In this document: positions 7,889 to 16,936 of the stretch, in pieces
Position numbering within the stretch: the first letter of the stretch is position 1
How the letters are laid out: each line of letters opens with the position of its first letter
Origin: Paraburkholderia youngii
Lineage (GTDB): Bacteria > Pseudomonadota > Gammaproteobacteria > Burkholderiales > Burkholderiaceae
Direction of reading: 5' to 3'
Assembly: GCF_013366925.1 (NCBI RefSeq)
Contig: NZ_JAALDK010000001.1
Coordinates: 1,619,089-1,683,088, forward strand
Length of the DNA: 64,000 nucleotides
Program-made: the position numbers and the translations under genes
The notes under the pieces: generated by a model
Told to the model about the DNA's origin: nothing
The model's database searches: none
What the model saw: only the letters and a program-made list of their open reading frames with translations

Positions 7889-8983
7889 CTACGCCTCGTC
7901 GTCGGTGCTGCCGGTCAGCGCGCGCCGCGCGGCTTCGCCCTGTTCGTGCGACGCCGCGTAAAACACCCGCGCCCGGCCAATCACGATTTTTAGCGTCGCG
8001 ATCACGGGCACCGCGAGAAAGATCCCCGCGACGCCGCCGAGCTGGTCGCCCGCGAGCAGTCCGACGATCACCAGAAACGGACTCAGCTCGACGCCTTCGC
8101 TCATCAGATACGGATTGAGCACGTAGTCCTGAAACAGCCGGTACAGGCCGATGAAAATCACCAGCCACAACAGGTGCGGATAGCCGCTGAAGACCGCGAC
8201 CACCAGCGTGATCGCGACCGCGGCCAGCGGCCCCGCGAACGGCACGAATTCGAGCAGCCCCGCGCTGACCGCGAGCAGAAATGCGTACGGCACGCCAAGC
8301 AGCGAGAACGCGACGCCGTAGCAAAACAGCGTGGCGAGCGACAGGAACAGCAGCGCGCGCACGTACTTCGACAGCAGCACGTTCACATCGTCGACGATCT
8401 CGTTCCACAGCACGCGATGCCGCCGGTTCAGCAACGCGAGAAACGCGTCGCGCATCCGTTCGCCGTCCTTGATCAGCAGGAAGCTCAGGATCGGTATCAG
8501 CACCAGATAGATCAGGTTGCTCGCCGCATGCACGACGCCGAGCCCGAGGCTGCGCGCCAACGGCACGGCCTTGTCGGAGCCGGTCTCGATCTGGCTGCGC
8601 AGGAAATCGACGATCCGCTCGCGCAGCGGTTCGAGAAAATGCGGCAACGGCAAACGGTTCGGCACGTCGGTGCGTAGCAGCCCGGGCAATTGCGAAAAGA
8701 GGCGCGTCGCCTGATCCTGCAATTCCACTCCGAACACCGAGCCGACCACCGCGAGCAGCGCAACGACGACGACGAACACGACCGCGATCGACATGACGCG
8801 CGGCACGCGGCGCGGCCTCACGCGTTCGACCAGCGCGACCATCGGGTAGATCAGATAGCTGAAGAACACCGCGAACACGATGACGAGCACCGTCGTCGAC
8901 GCGACATAGATGACGAAAAACAGCAGCGCGAGCAGAGACGCGGTCCAGATTTTCCTGGCCGCGCCGACGTCGAATCCCAGCAT
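7889..8983 (-). CDS. AI-2E family transporter (PF01594-type membrane protein)
   Basis: 364 residues with hydrophobic segments at the N-terminus (WTASLLALLFFVIYVASTTVLVIVFAVFF) and again from about residue 150 onward. The family hallmark PILSFLLIKDGERMRDAFL and the C-terminal LVIFIGLYRLFQDYVLNPYLMSEGVELSPFLVIVG are present. Members include TqsA-type AI-2 exporters and sodium/proton antiporters, so the name does not fix the substrate. It converges with the MFS gene and shares no operon. Confidence 0.92.
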   Translation of the reverse strand: MLGFDVGAARKIWTASLLALLFFVIYVASTTVLVIVFAVFFSYLIYPMVALVERVRPRRVPRVMSIAVVFVVVVALLAVVGSVFGVELQDQATRLFSQLPGLLRTDVPNRLPLPHFLEPLRERIVDFLRSQIETGSDKAVPLARSLGLGVVHAASNLIYLVLIPILSFLLIKDGERMRDAFLALLNRRHRVLWNEIVDDVNVLLSKYVRALLFLSLATLFCYGVAFSLLGVPYAFLLAVSAGLLEFVPFAGPLAAVAITLVVAVFSGYPHLLWLVIFIGLYRLFQDYVLNPYLMSEGVELSPFLVIVGLLAGDQLGGVAGIFLAVPVIATLKIVIGRARVFYAASHEQGEAARRALTGSTDDEA

Positions 8984-9243
8984 GAGGCGTCCTCGAATGG
9001 GCGATGCGGTACCGACGCAAAGAATGCGCCGGCTGACTCTGGACCGTAACAGAAATTTACACGATACGTGTGTCGAACACCGCGCCGCGAGGGCGCGACG
9101 CGACGAGCACCGACGGCGTGCGAGGCGCTACGCACGTGGTGCGTCAGTGCACGGCTCGCGTGCCTGACTTTGCTGCGCCCGAAACCGGGCTGTCCGGATA
9201 GATACCGCTGGGATGCACGAAACCGCGACGAAACCGTGGCGCG

Positions 9244-9426
9244 CTAGCTCTTCACGCGCTCACGTTCCTCTTCGGCTTCTTCGGCGATTCTCGCCTGGAT
9301 CCTGCCGGCGATTTTCTCGGCCGCTCCTTCGGCCTGCTTCGCGCGATTGCCGGTGACCTTGCCAATCGCTTCCTTGACCGAGCCCTTGAGCTCCTTCGCT
9401 GTGCCTTCTACACGATTCCTGTCCAT
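9244..9426 (-). CDS. CsbD family stress protein
   Basis: A 60-residue hydrophilic, highly charged protein beginning MDRNRVEGTAKELKGSVKEAIGKVTGN, the hallmark of the CsbD family (general-stress proteins of unclear biochemical role). The start at 9426 has an AGGAAGG ribosome site just upstream on the minus strand. Length matches the family. The C-terminus has an Arg/Glu-rich helix (RIQARIAEEAEEERERVKS). It stands alone between non-coding stretches. Confidence 0.93.
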   Translation of the reverse strand: MDRNRVEGTAKELKGSVKEAIGKVTGNRAKQAEGAAEKIAGRIQARIAEEAEEERERVKS

Positions 9427-9604
9427 GGTGCCTTCCTGCTAGGTTTGACTGTGGAGTTGCCTGCTGGCGTTGCAACGAAACAGCCAACGTACGGCGCGAC
9501 GCGCCTCGTGATGGCGCGGATCGCTTCTGACGAAACGATCCGCGTCGGAGCAACCTGAAAATTGCTAGCATGCCGCGTTCCCGATACTACTGCGCCACGC
9601 TTCG

Positions 9605-10215
9605 TCACTTGACCGTGACGGCGCCCTTCGCGGCGTCGCTGGCGTCATCCTTGCCGTGAGCCGGTTCAGGATGATCACCTTTCGAGCCGTGAAAGATATG
9701 CCGGAAAAGTGCCTTGTTCTTTGCGCCATTCAAAAGGTTCCGCAGCGCGGCATCGTCATCCGCGGGCTTGAACGAAAGCACTCGCTTACGGTAGCGCTCC
9801 CTGCGTTCGTCGAGCATGCAGCTCGCCGGCAGCGGCGGTTCCCGGCTGCCCCCGTCGAGATCGATGCCCTCGAACCTCAGCAGCCCCGCATCGTGATTGA
9901 TGAAGCATGCGGGAAGCTTGGTACGGTCGATCACATAGATGCTCGGCGGATTTTCTCTTCGCGCAAGACCGCAAGATTTCGGCCTTCAGAATATCCTCTG
10001 GCACGGCATAGTAAATCGGATAACCGGCCCTCAGGTAAAGTTGTAGTTGCAACACTTCGTAACAGCGCCCCAACGCATGGATCGACAGTACGAGCAAAGA
10101 CCTTTCATCCGACTCCGTCGCCCGCGGAGCTGTTGCGATACTCGTCCCACGTCTCTCGGGTCCACCATTGCTTGTCGATATCGAAGAAACGATAGATCGA
10201 GAAAATCGGCAACGG
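9605..10215 (-). pseudogene. Frameshifted hypothetical gene
   Basis: Three overlapping minus-strand frames read as consecutive parts of one protein. About 10105-10215 encodes PLPIFSIYRFFDIDKQWW and TRETWDEYRNSSAGDG. About 9990-10100 encodes LLVLSIHALGRCYEVLQLQL and RAGYPIYYAVPEDILKAE. Then 9605-9950 encodes VIDRTKLPACFINHDAGLLR and DERRERYRKRVLSFKPADDD. Each breaks off where the next continues, which implies at least two frameshifts. More of it may lie upstream to about 10290. The segments recall uncharacterised Burkholderiaceae proteins, perhaps ones encoded near type VI secretion genes, but I am not sure of the family. Confidence 0.5.
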
Positions 10216-10507
10216 TGCCGTGGGAACGCACCGTAGGTCGGAAGAGTGCCCGTGATGAGGGCTGTGAGCAGGCTGTGCCAGTCGGGACGGGGATGAACTC
10301 TCTATCTAAGATTGCGCCCGGGTGGATGTCAATTGGCGCGCGTGGTCTGTGTACGCCACACCACAATCAGTATCGGGCGGCTGCTGGGTGGGACGTTGGG
10401 ACTCGTGATGCCAGGCAGAGCCAATGGCGCTCGCGCTCCAGGCTCGCGCGCCGACGCCGGGCCCCGCTCACCGCGCACACCTTGCGGCATGCGCGATGCC
10501 GCACAAG

Positions 10508-11680
10508 TCAGTCGCCATGCCCCGCGCCCAGCGCCGCCAGCGGATGCGCGCCGCCTTGCCACGGCAAGCTCAGGAAATGCCGCACGCGCTCGGGTTGCAC
10601 ATCGGCGAGCGTCGCCGGCGACCAGCGCGGCCGGCGGTCCTTGTCGATCAATTGCGCACGCACACCCTCGCGGAAATCGCCTTCGTCAATCGAGCGCTTC
10701 ACGATGCCGAGCTCCATCCGGAAGCAGTCGGCGAGCGTCATCTGCCGACCGCGCAGCAGCGCTTCGCGCGTCACGTGCAGCATCGTCGGCGAATGGGCGC
10801 TCAGTGCCTCGTAGGTCGCTTGCAGCCATTGCCGCACCTCGCGCGGCGGTTCGCGTTCGAGATCCTGACGCAGCGTCGCGACGATGCGCTCGACGCCCGA
10901 GCGCCGGTCGAAGTGGCGCAGTATCAGTTGCGTCAGCGCGCCGAGCGGCGCGTGCGGCACGATGTTGCACGGCGGCTCGAACACGGCGCGCAACGCGTCG
11001 ATGCGCCCGGTGTCCGACGTGTCGTGCGGCATGCGCTGCAAACGTTCCTCGAAGCTCGCGAGCCAGTCGGCCGGCACGCACAGGTCGGCCAGTTGCAGGC
11101 GCATCGCATCGGCGCCCGCCAGCGTCGCGCCGGTCAGACCGACATACAGCGCAAGCTCGGCCGGCATCACGTTCAGAAAGCGGCTCGCGCCGACATCGGG
11201 CACGAAGCCGATGCGCGTCTCCGGCATCGCGATGCGGCTGCGCTCGGTCACGATGCGCAGCCGCGCCGCTTGGCCGAGGCCCATGCCGCCGCCCATCGCG
11301 ATACCGTCGAGCAGCGCGACCACCGGCTTCGGAAACGTGTGCAACGCGTAGTCGAGCCGGTATTCGTCGACGAAGAACGCGAGCCAGCGCGGGTCGCCCT
11401 GCGTTGCGAGCCGATGCACCTCGCGCACGTCGCCGCCCGCGCAAAAGCCCTTGTCGCCGGCGCCTTTCAGCACCAGCGCGACGATTCCGGGATCGGTGCG
11501 GCATTGCTCGACCAGCACGGCGAGCTCGCGCACCATTGCGTGCGACAGCGCGTTGAGCGCAGCAGGGCGGTTCAGCGTGATGATCGCCACACGGTTGACG
11601 ACGCGAAACAGCACGTCCGCTTCGGCTTGCGTATTCGGCGCATTGCGCGCTTCGACCGCAACGCTTTGCAAAGTGCTCAT
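10508..11680 (-). CDS. 3-hydroxyisobutyryl-CoA hydrolase
   Basis: 390-residue crotonase-fold enzyme predicted to hydrolyse 3-hydroxyisobutyryl-CoA to free 3-hydroxyisobutyrate in valine degradation. The motifs GFCAGGDVREVHR (about 85-97), DGIAMGGGMGLGQAA (oxyanion hole) and MPETRIGFVPDVGASRFL separate it from ordinary hydratases. So do its length and the C-terminal NNEVDRLF-like half containing QMTLADCFRMELGIVKRSI. Its start overlaps the stop of the upstream hydratase gene by 4 bp, so they are translationally coupled. It is the last gene of the valine operon. Confidence 0.92.
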   Translation of the reverse strand: MSTLQSVAVEARNAPNTQAEADVLFRVVNRVAIITLNRPAALNALSHAMVRELAVLVEQCRTDPGIVALVLKGAGDKGFCAGGDVREVHRLATQGDPRWLAFFVDEYRLDYALHTFPKPVVALLDGIAMGGGMGLGQAARLRIVTERSRIAMPETRIGFVPDVGASRFLNVMPAELALYVGLTGATLAGADAMRLQLADLCVPADWLASFEERLQRMPHDTSDTGRIDALRAVFEPPCNIVPHAPLGALTQLILRHFDRRSGVERIVATLRQDLEREPPREVRQWLQATYEALSAHSPTMLHVTREALLRGRQMTLADCFRMELGIVKRSIDEGDFREGVRAQLIDKDRRPRWSPATLADVQPERVRHFLSLPWQGGAHPLAALGAGHGD

Positions 11681-12477
11681 CGCTGCGTCTCCCTTGGTGC
11701 ATGGCTCGTCTGCCAGCGCGGCGCACGTTTTTCGAGGAATGCGTTGACGCCCTCGCGCTGATCGGCGCCATCGAACAGATCGACGAAACGCTCGCGTTCG
11801 AGCGCGAGCGCGGCGGCGCGCGGCACGCCATGCCGCGCCTGATGGATCAGCTCCTTGCTGAAGCTGACCGCCTGCGGGCTCAAACCCGTGACCCGCTGCG
11901 CCATCTTCAGCGCGGCTTCACGCGCGGCGCCGCGCTCCACCACTTCTTCGACGAGGCCAATGCGCAGCGCGCTCGCCGCATCGACGCGCTCGCCGGTCAG
12001 GATCATCCGCTTGGCCCAGCCTTCGCCGACCAGCCACGGCAGCGTCTGCGTGCCGCAGCCGCACGGCAGCAGTCCGACCGCGGTCTCAGGCAGCGCCAGC
12101 ACCGCATGCTGCTCGGCGATGCGGATATCGCATGCGAGCGCGCATTCGAGACCGCCGCCCATCGCATAGCCGTTGAGCGCCGCGATCACGACCGGCCGCG
12201 CGTTTTGCAGCGTTTCGAACGCCGCGCCGAAACGCGCCGCCGCGGCGCGCGCCACTTCGCGATCGCCGTCGGCGAAGGTGTTCAGATCGGCGCCCGCGCT
12301 GAAGAACTTCGGGCCGTCGCCGGTTATCACCAGCGCGCGCACGCGCGCATCGGCGTTCAACTGCTCGACGGTGCGCTGCAATTGCAGCAAACCGTCGGGC
12401 GTGAAAGCGTTCGCGGGCGGCCGTTTCAACGTGATCAACGCAACCGCGCCGTCGTGCGCGTAATCGAGCTCGATCAT
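11677..12477 (-). CDS. Enoyl-CoA hydratase (probably methacrylyl-CoA hydratase)
   Basis: 266 residues with the crotonase signature: KFFSAGADLNTF and LNGYAMGGGLECALACDIRIAEQHAVLALPE, then GLLPCGCGTQTLPWLVG. The position between mmsB and the 3-hydroxyisobutyryl-CoA hydrolase gene points to hydration of methacrylyl-CoA. It overlaps both neighbours by 4 bp (12474-12477 and 11677-11680), a compact operon arrangement. General short-chain hydratase activity is equally compatible with the sequence. Confidence 0.92.
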   Translation of the reverse strand: MIELDYAHDGAVALITLKRPPANAFTPDGLLQLQRTVEQLNADARVRALVITGDGPKFFSAGADLNTFADGDREVARAAAARFGAAFETLQNARPVVIAALNGYAMGGGLECALACDIRIAEQHAVLALPETAVGLLPCGCGTQTLPWLVGEGWAKRMILTGERVDAASALRIGLVEEVVERGAAREAALKMAQRVTGLSPQAVSFSKELIHQARHGVPRAAALALERERFVDLFDGADQREGVNAFLEKRAPRWQTSHAPRETQR

Positions 12478-13391
12478 TGGGTGCCTCCCTGGCCGTCGCC
12501 GCCGCGCTCTCGCGAGCGATACAGCTTGATTACCGCCGAAAAGTCCAGACGTCCCGCGCCGTTCGTGCTCATCGTTTGATAAAGCTGCTGCGCGAGCGCG
12601 CCGAGATAGACCGGCTGACGCGCGCCGCGCGCGGCATCGGTGGCGAGGCCGAGGTCCTTCAGCATCAGGTCGGTGCCGAAGCCGCCGGTATAGCCGCGCG
12701 ACGAAGGCGCGGTCTCGATCACGCCCGGCATCGGGTTATACGTGTCCGAACTCCAGCAACGCCCGGTCGACGTATTGATGATGCTGCCGAGCACCTTCGT
12801 GTCGATGCCGAGCGCCTCGCCGAGCGACATCGCCTCCGCGACGCCCGCCATCGAGATGCCGAGCACGAGGTTGTTGCAGATCTTCGCGACCTGGCCGGTG
12901 CCGGTATCGCCGCAATGGACGATGTTTTTTCCCATCGCCAGCAGAACGGGCTTGACCTGCTCGTACGCGCTCGCGCTGCCGCCGACCATGAAGGTCAGCG
13001 TGCCCGCCGCCGCGCCGCCCGTGCCGCCCGACACCGGCGCATCGACGAAGCTGTTGCCATGCGCCGCGGCGAGTTCGGCAAACGCCTTCACGCTGGCGGG
13101 ATCGATCGTGCTCGAATCGATGATCGGCACGCCCGCCGCGATGCCGGCGAGGATGCCGTCGTCCGCGACGAGCACGCTGCGTACGTGCGCCGCGGCGGGC
13201 AGCATCGTGATCACGCATTCGACGTCGCTGGCGGCGGCCTTCGGCGAGCCGGCCGCTTGCGCGCCCGCATCGACGAGCGTGCGCACGGCCTGTGCGCTGA
13301 GATCGAACACGTTGAGCGCGTGGGCCGCCTTCAGCAGGTTCAGCGCCATCGGCGCGCCCATGTTGCCGAGTCCGATAAAGCCTATTTTCAT
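12474..13391 (-). CDS. mmsB: 3-hydroxyisobutyrate dehydrogenase
   Basis: 305 residues. The N-terminal Rossmann motif is MKIGFIGLGNMGAPMALNLL; the substrate signature FVDAPVSGGTGGAAAGTLTF is near residue 120; the catalytic lysine lies in GQVAKICNNLVLG near 170. It oxidises 3-hydroxyisobutyrate to methylmalonate semialdehyde with NAD. ATG 13391 is chosen because it begins exactly at the cofactor-binding motif; the longer open frame reads through a tandem repeat. It lies 49 bp downstream of mmsA and overlaps the hydratase gene by 4 bp. Confidence 0.95.
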   Translation of the reverse strand: MKIGFIGLGNMGAPMALNLLKAAHALNVFDLSAQAVRTLVDAGAQAAGSPKAAASDVECVITMLPAAAHVRSVLVADDGILAGIAAGVPIIDSSTIDPASVKAFAELAAAHGNSFVDAPVSGGTGGAAAGTLTFMVGGSASAYEQVKPVLLAMGKNIVHCGDTGTGQVAKICNNLVLGISMAGVAEAMSLGEALGIDTKVLGSIINTSTGRCWSSDTYNPMPGVIETAPSSRGYTGGFGTDLMLKDLGLATDAARGARQPVYLGALAQQLYQTMSTNGAGRLDFSAVIKLYRSRERGGDGQGGTQ

Positions 13392-13408
13392 GGTGTCGTC
13401 TCCGTATG

Positions 13409-13444
13409 TGCGTTCAATGCGTTCAATGCGTTCAATGCGTTCAA
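13409..13444. repeat. 9-bp tandem repeat, four copies, across the mmsA stop codon
   Basis: Four perfect consecutive copies of TGCGTTCAA (plus-strand reading) fill the mmsA-mmsB spacer. The last copy contains the mmsA stop codon (TCA at 13441-13443). Such arrays can change copy number by slippage; here this would change spacing between the two genes and not protein sequence. Confidence 0.9.
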
Positions 13445-14982
13445 CGCAGGCGGATCGTCGTGTTGACGCCGTCGCTGACGGTGTCGTCGTCGAACCAGCG
13501 CGCGGTGACCGTCTTCGTCTGCGTGTAGAACTGCACGACCTGCTTGCCGTACGGACCGAGATCGCCGAGTTTCGAGCCGCGCGAGCCGGTGAAGCTGAAA
13601 AACGGCACCGGCACCGGAATCGGAATGTTGATGCCGACCTGGCCGATATCGATCTCGCTCTGGAACTTGCGCGCCGCCGCGCCGCTTTGCGTAAACAGGC
13701 CCACGCCGTTGCCGAACGGGTTTGCGTTGACGAGCGCGATCGCGTCGTCGAGCGTCGCGACGTTGACCACCGCGAGCACCGGTCCGAAGATTTCGGTGCG
13801 GTAGATTTCCATGTCGGTCGTGACGTCGTTGAATACCGTCGGGCCGATGAAGTTACCCTGCTCATAGCCCTGCACGCTCACATCCCGGCCGTCGAGCGCG
13901 AGTGTCGCGCCCTCCTTCACGCCCGCGTCGATCAGACCGAGAATGCGTTGCTTCGCCGCGCGCGACACGACCGGCCCGACATCGGTGCCCGGCTCGTGCC
14001 CCGCATTGACCTTCAGCGTCTTCGCCTTCGCGACGAGCTCGGGCAGCCACTCGCGCGCGGCGCCCACCAGCACCGCCACCGAAGTCGCCATGCAGCGCTG
14101 ACCGGCCGCGCCGAACGCGGCGCCCGCGAGCGCGTTGAGCGTCTGTTCGCGGTTCGCGTCGGGCAGCACCACCGCGTGGTTCTTCGCGCCCATCATCGCT
14201 TGCACGCGCTTGCCGTGTTCGCTGCCGAGGCGATACACGTGCGTGCCGACCGCCGTCGAACCGACGAACGAAATCGCCTTTACCAGTTCATGCGCGCACA
14301 TCGCATCGACCACGTCCTTGCCGCCGTGCACGACGTTCAGCACGCCCTTCGGCACGCCGGCTTCGAGCGCAAGTTCGACGAGCTGCATCGTCGACAGCGG
14401 GTCTTGCTCGGATGGCTTCAGCACGAAGGTATTGCCGCACACGAGCGCCATCGGGAACATCCACAGCGGGATCATCGCGGGGAAATTGAACGGCGTGATA
14501 CCGACGCAGACGCCGAGCGGCTGACGCAACGTGTAGGTGTCCACGCCAGCAGCGACGTTCTCGGCGAATTCACCCTGCTGCAACGTGCCGATAGAACACG
14601 CGTGCTCGACGACTTCCAGACCGCGGAAGATGTCGCCCTCGGCATCGGGAATCGTCTTGCCCTGCTCGGCCGACAGCGTCTTCGCGATGCGCGGCATATG
14701 CTCACGAATCAGCGCCTGGTACTTCAGCATGATGCGCATGCGCGCGCCGATCGGCGTGTCCTTCCACGTTTTGAATGCGGCGTGCGCGCTGCGCACCGCC
14801 GCGTCGACTTCCGCGACGGTCGCGAACGGCACGCGCGCGAGCGCCGCCTGGGTGGCCGGGTTCACGATGTCGCGCCACTCGGTCGTCTTCGATTCGACGA
14901 ACTCGCCGTCGATCAGCAGTTTGACGGTGGCCACGGCGCCGGCGACGTCGCGGCTGGTCTCGTTCGAAGCAAGGGTGCTCAT
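13441..14982 (-). CDS. mmsA: Methylmalonate-semialdehyde dehydrogenase (CoA-acylating)
   Basis: 513 residues, aldehyde-dehydrogenase superfamily. The motifs GITPFNFPAMIPLWMFPMAL, FVGSTAVGTHVYRLGSEHGK and the catalytic cysteine region GAAGQRCMATSVAVLVG are those of MmsA, which makes propionyl-CoA from methylmalonate semialdehyde. The start at 14982 has AGGAG at proper spacing; the frame is open further upstream, but without homology. It precedes mmsB in the operon, as in Pseudomonas aeruginosa mmsAB. Confidence 0.95.
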   Translation of the reverse strand: MSTLASNETSRDVAGAVATVKLLIDGEFVESKTTEWRDIVNPATQAALARVPFATVAEVDAAVRSAHAAFKTWKDTPIGARMRIMLKYQALIREHMPRIAKTLSAEQGKTIPDAEGDIFRGLEVVEHACSIGTLQQGEFAENVAAGVDTYTLRQPLGVCVGITPFNFPAMIPLWMFPMALVCGNTFVLKPSEQDPLSTMQLVELALEAGVPKGVLNVVHGGKDVVDAMCAHELVKAISFVGSTAVGTHVYRLGSEHGKRVQAMMGAKNHAVVLPDANREQTLNALAGAAFGAAGQRCMATSVAVLVGAAREWLPELVAKAKTLKVNAGHEPGTDVGPVVSRAAKQRILGLIDAGVKEGATLALDGRDVSVQGYEQGNFIGPTVFNDVTTDMEIYRTEIFGPVLAVVNVATLDDAIALVNANPFGNGVGLFTQSGAAARKFQSEIDIGQVGINIPIPVPVPFFSFTGSRGSKLGDLGPYGKQVVQFYTQTKTVTARWFDDDTVSDGVNTTIRLR

Positions 14983-15133
14983 GCTGAAACTCCTGTGCGA
15001 TGGCCGCGCGGCGGCCGGACAGCGATAGGGAAGGAAAAAACAGTGCCCCGACGCATTGAATCCGAAGCTCGAATTCGACGCGTGCGATTCAGACCGGGGC
15101 GGCAACACCAGCAATGGCGAGGAATGAAGACAG

Positions 15134-16825
15134 TCAACGCAAGTCGGGGAAATCCTCTTCCCAGTACTCGTCGGGCAGACGCGCGGGTTCGGCCGCGCGC
15201 TCCATTTCGCGGCGCCGTAACTCGACGCGGCGGATCTTGCCGGAGATCGTTTTCGGCAGTTCGCTGAATTGCAGACGACGGATCCGCTTGTATGGCGCGA
15301 GTTTTTCGCGCGAAAACGCGAACACCGCGCGCGCGAGTTCGGGACCGGCCTCATAGCCCTGACGCACGGTGACGAACGCCTTCGGCACCGACAGGCGCAA
15401 CGCGTCCGCGCTCGGCACGACGGCCGCCTCGCCGATCGCTTCGTGTTCGATCAGCACGCTTTCGAGTTCGAACGGACTCAGCCGATAGTCGGACGACTTG
15501 AACACATCGTCCGAGCGGCCGACGTACACGTAGTAGCCGTCGTCGCGACGCAGCGCGACATCCGACGTGCGATAGAAGCCGTTGCGCATCGCCTGCGCGG
15601 TCGCGTTCACATTGTTCGCGTAGCCGGTCATCAGGCCGAGCGGCCGTTCGGCGAGCGGCAGCGCGATTTCGCCTTCGGTCACGGGTTGGTCGTCGGCATC
15701 GAGCAGTTCGACGCGGTAGCCCGGCAGCGGACGCCCCATCGAGCCGGCCACCACCGGCTGGCCCGGCGAATTGCCGATCTGGCAGGTCGTCTCGGTCTGG
15801 CCGTAGCCATCGCGGATCGTGATGTCCCACGCGTGCTTGACGCGCTCGATGACCTCCGGATTCAGCGGCTCGCCCGCGCCGACGATCTCGCGCAGCTTCA
15901 CCGGATAGTCGCCGAGCGGCTCCTGCACGAGCATGCGCCAGACGGTCGGCGGCGCGCACAGCGTGGTCACGTTGAAGCGCACCAGCGCGGCGAGTGTGTC
16001 TTTCGGCACGAAGCGCGGGACGTTGAACACGAACACGCAGGCCTGCGCGTTCCACGGCGCGAAGAAGCAGCTCCACGCGTGCTTGGCCCAGCCCGGCGAG
16101 CTGATGTTCCAATGGATGTCGTCGGGTTGCAGGCCGATCCAGTACATCGTCGACAGATGCCCGACCGGATAGCTCTGATGCGTATGCTCGACGAGCTTCG
16201 GCTTCGACGTGGTGCCGGACGTGAAGTACAGCAGCATCGGATCGCTGGCGTGGGTGACGCCGTCCGGCGTGAAATCCGGCGCCGCCTCGTACGCGGCGGC
16301 GACATCGATCCAGCCGTCGCGCGGTGCGCCGACCGAGAAGCGCGTGAGCGGCACGTCTAGCGCATCGAATTTGCCCAGCTCCGCGCTGTCGACCACAGCG
16401 AACTTCGCGCCGCCGATCTGCACGCGGTCGCGCACGTCGTCGGCGGATAGCTGCGTGGTGGCGGGCAGCACGATCGCGCCGAGCTTCATCGCGGCAAGCA
16501 TCACGTCCCATAGCTCGACGCGGTTCGGCAGCATCAGCAGCACACGGTCGCCTCGACCGACGCCTGCGCTGCGCAGAAAGTTCGCCATCCGCGACGAGCG
16601 CTCCGACATCTGCGCGTACGACAGGCGCAGGCCGTCGCTGGAAGGATCGTCGACGATCCACAGCGCGGGGTTGTCGTTGTTGCGCGCAATCGCGTCGAAG
16701 TAGTCGAGCGCCCAATTGAACTCGCCGAGCGCCGGCCACGTGAATTCGCGGTACGCGCGCTCGTAGTCGGTGCGATGGCGCACTAGCAGATCGCGCGCTT
16801 CGAGAAAGGCTTTCGCTGCTGTCAT
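15134..16825 (-). CDS. AMP-binding acyl-CoA synthetase
   Basis: 563 residues of the ANL superfamily. The phosphate-binding loop LLYFTSGTTSKPKLVEHTH lies near residue 190, the adenylate motif DGYGQTETTCQIG near 340, the hinge region YVYVGRSDDVFKSSDYRLSP near 440 and the C-terminal lysine motif LPKTISGKIRRVELR near 530. It forms acyl-CoA from a carboxylic acid, ATP and CoA. Its place between the acyl-CoA dehydrogenase and mmsA genes suggests isobutyrate, propionate or another short acid as substrate, letting free acids enter the valine route. GGAGA precedes the start at 16825. Confidence 0.88.
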   Translation of the reverse strand: MTAAKAFLEARDLLVRHRTDYERAYREFTWPALGEFNWALDYFDAIARNNDNPALWIVDDPSSDGLRLSYAQMSERSSRMANFLRSAGVGRGDRVLLMLPNRVELWDVMLAAMKLGAIVLPATTQLSADDVRDRVQIGGAKFAVVDSAELGKFDALDVPLTRFSVGAPRDGWIDVAAAYEAAPDFTPDGVTHASDPMLLYFTSGTTSKPKLVEHTHQSYPVGHLSTMYWIGLQPDDIHWNISSPGWAKHAWSCFFAPWNAQACVFVFNVPRFVPKDTLAALVRFNVTTLCAPPTVWRMLVQEPLGDYPVKLREIVGAGEPLNPEVIERVKHAWDITIRDGYGQTETTCQIGNSPGQPVVAGSMGRPLPGYRVELLDADDQPVTEGEIALPLAERPLGLMTGYANNVNATAQAMRNGFYRTSDVALRRDDGYYVYVGRSDDVFKSSDYRLSPFELESVLIEHEAIGEAAVVPSADALRLSVPKAFVTVRQGYEAGPELARAVFAFSREKLAPYKRIRRLQFSELPKTISGKIRRVELRRREMERAAEPARLPDEYWEEDFPDLR

Positions 16826-16936
16826 CGTCGTCTCCAGGTGGCGCTCTGGGCGCTCAGTTTTTTTGCCGCTGGTTTTTGCCGCTCTTCCGCTCAACGAAGC
16901 ATCACGGCCAGGCTATTGTGCGCTCAAACGCCGCCC

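Noticed and set aside
7056..9020. 654-codon minus-strand frame across the MFS and AI-2E genes
   Set aside because: Overlaps two well-supported genes and shows only Arg-rich shadow sequence.
13409..13444. CRISPR-like or attachment-site repeat
   Set aside because: Units are 9 bp and contiguous with no spacers; this is a simple tandem repeat.
12742..15267. Very long (841-codon) plus-strand open frame opposite mmsB and mmsA
   Set aside because: Antisense shadow of mmsB/mmsA; composition is low-complexity Arg/His/Ala and no domain is visible, while the minus-strand frames carry full catalytic motifs.
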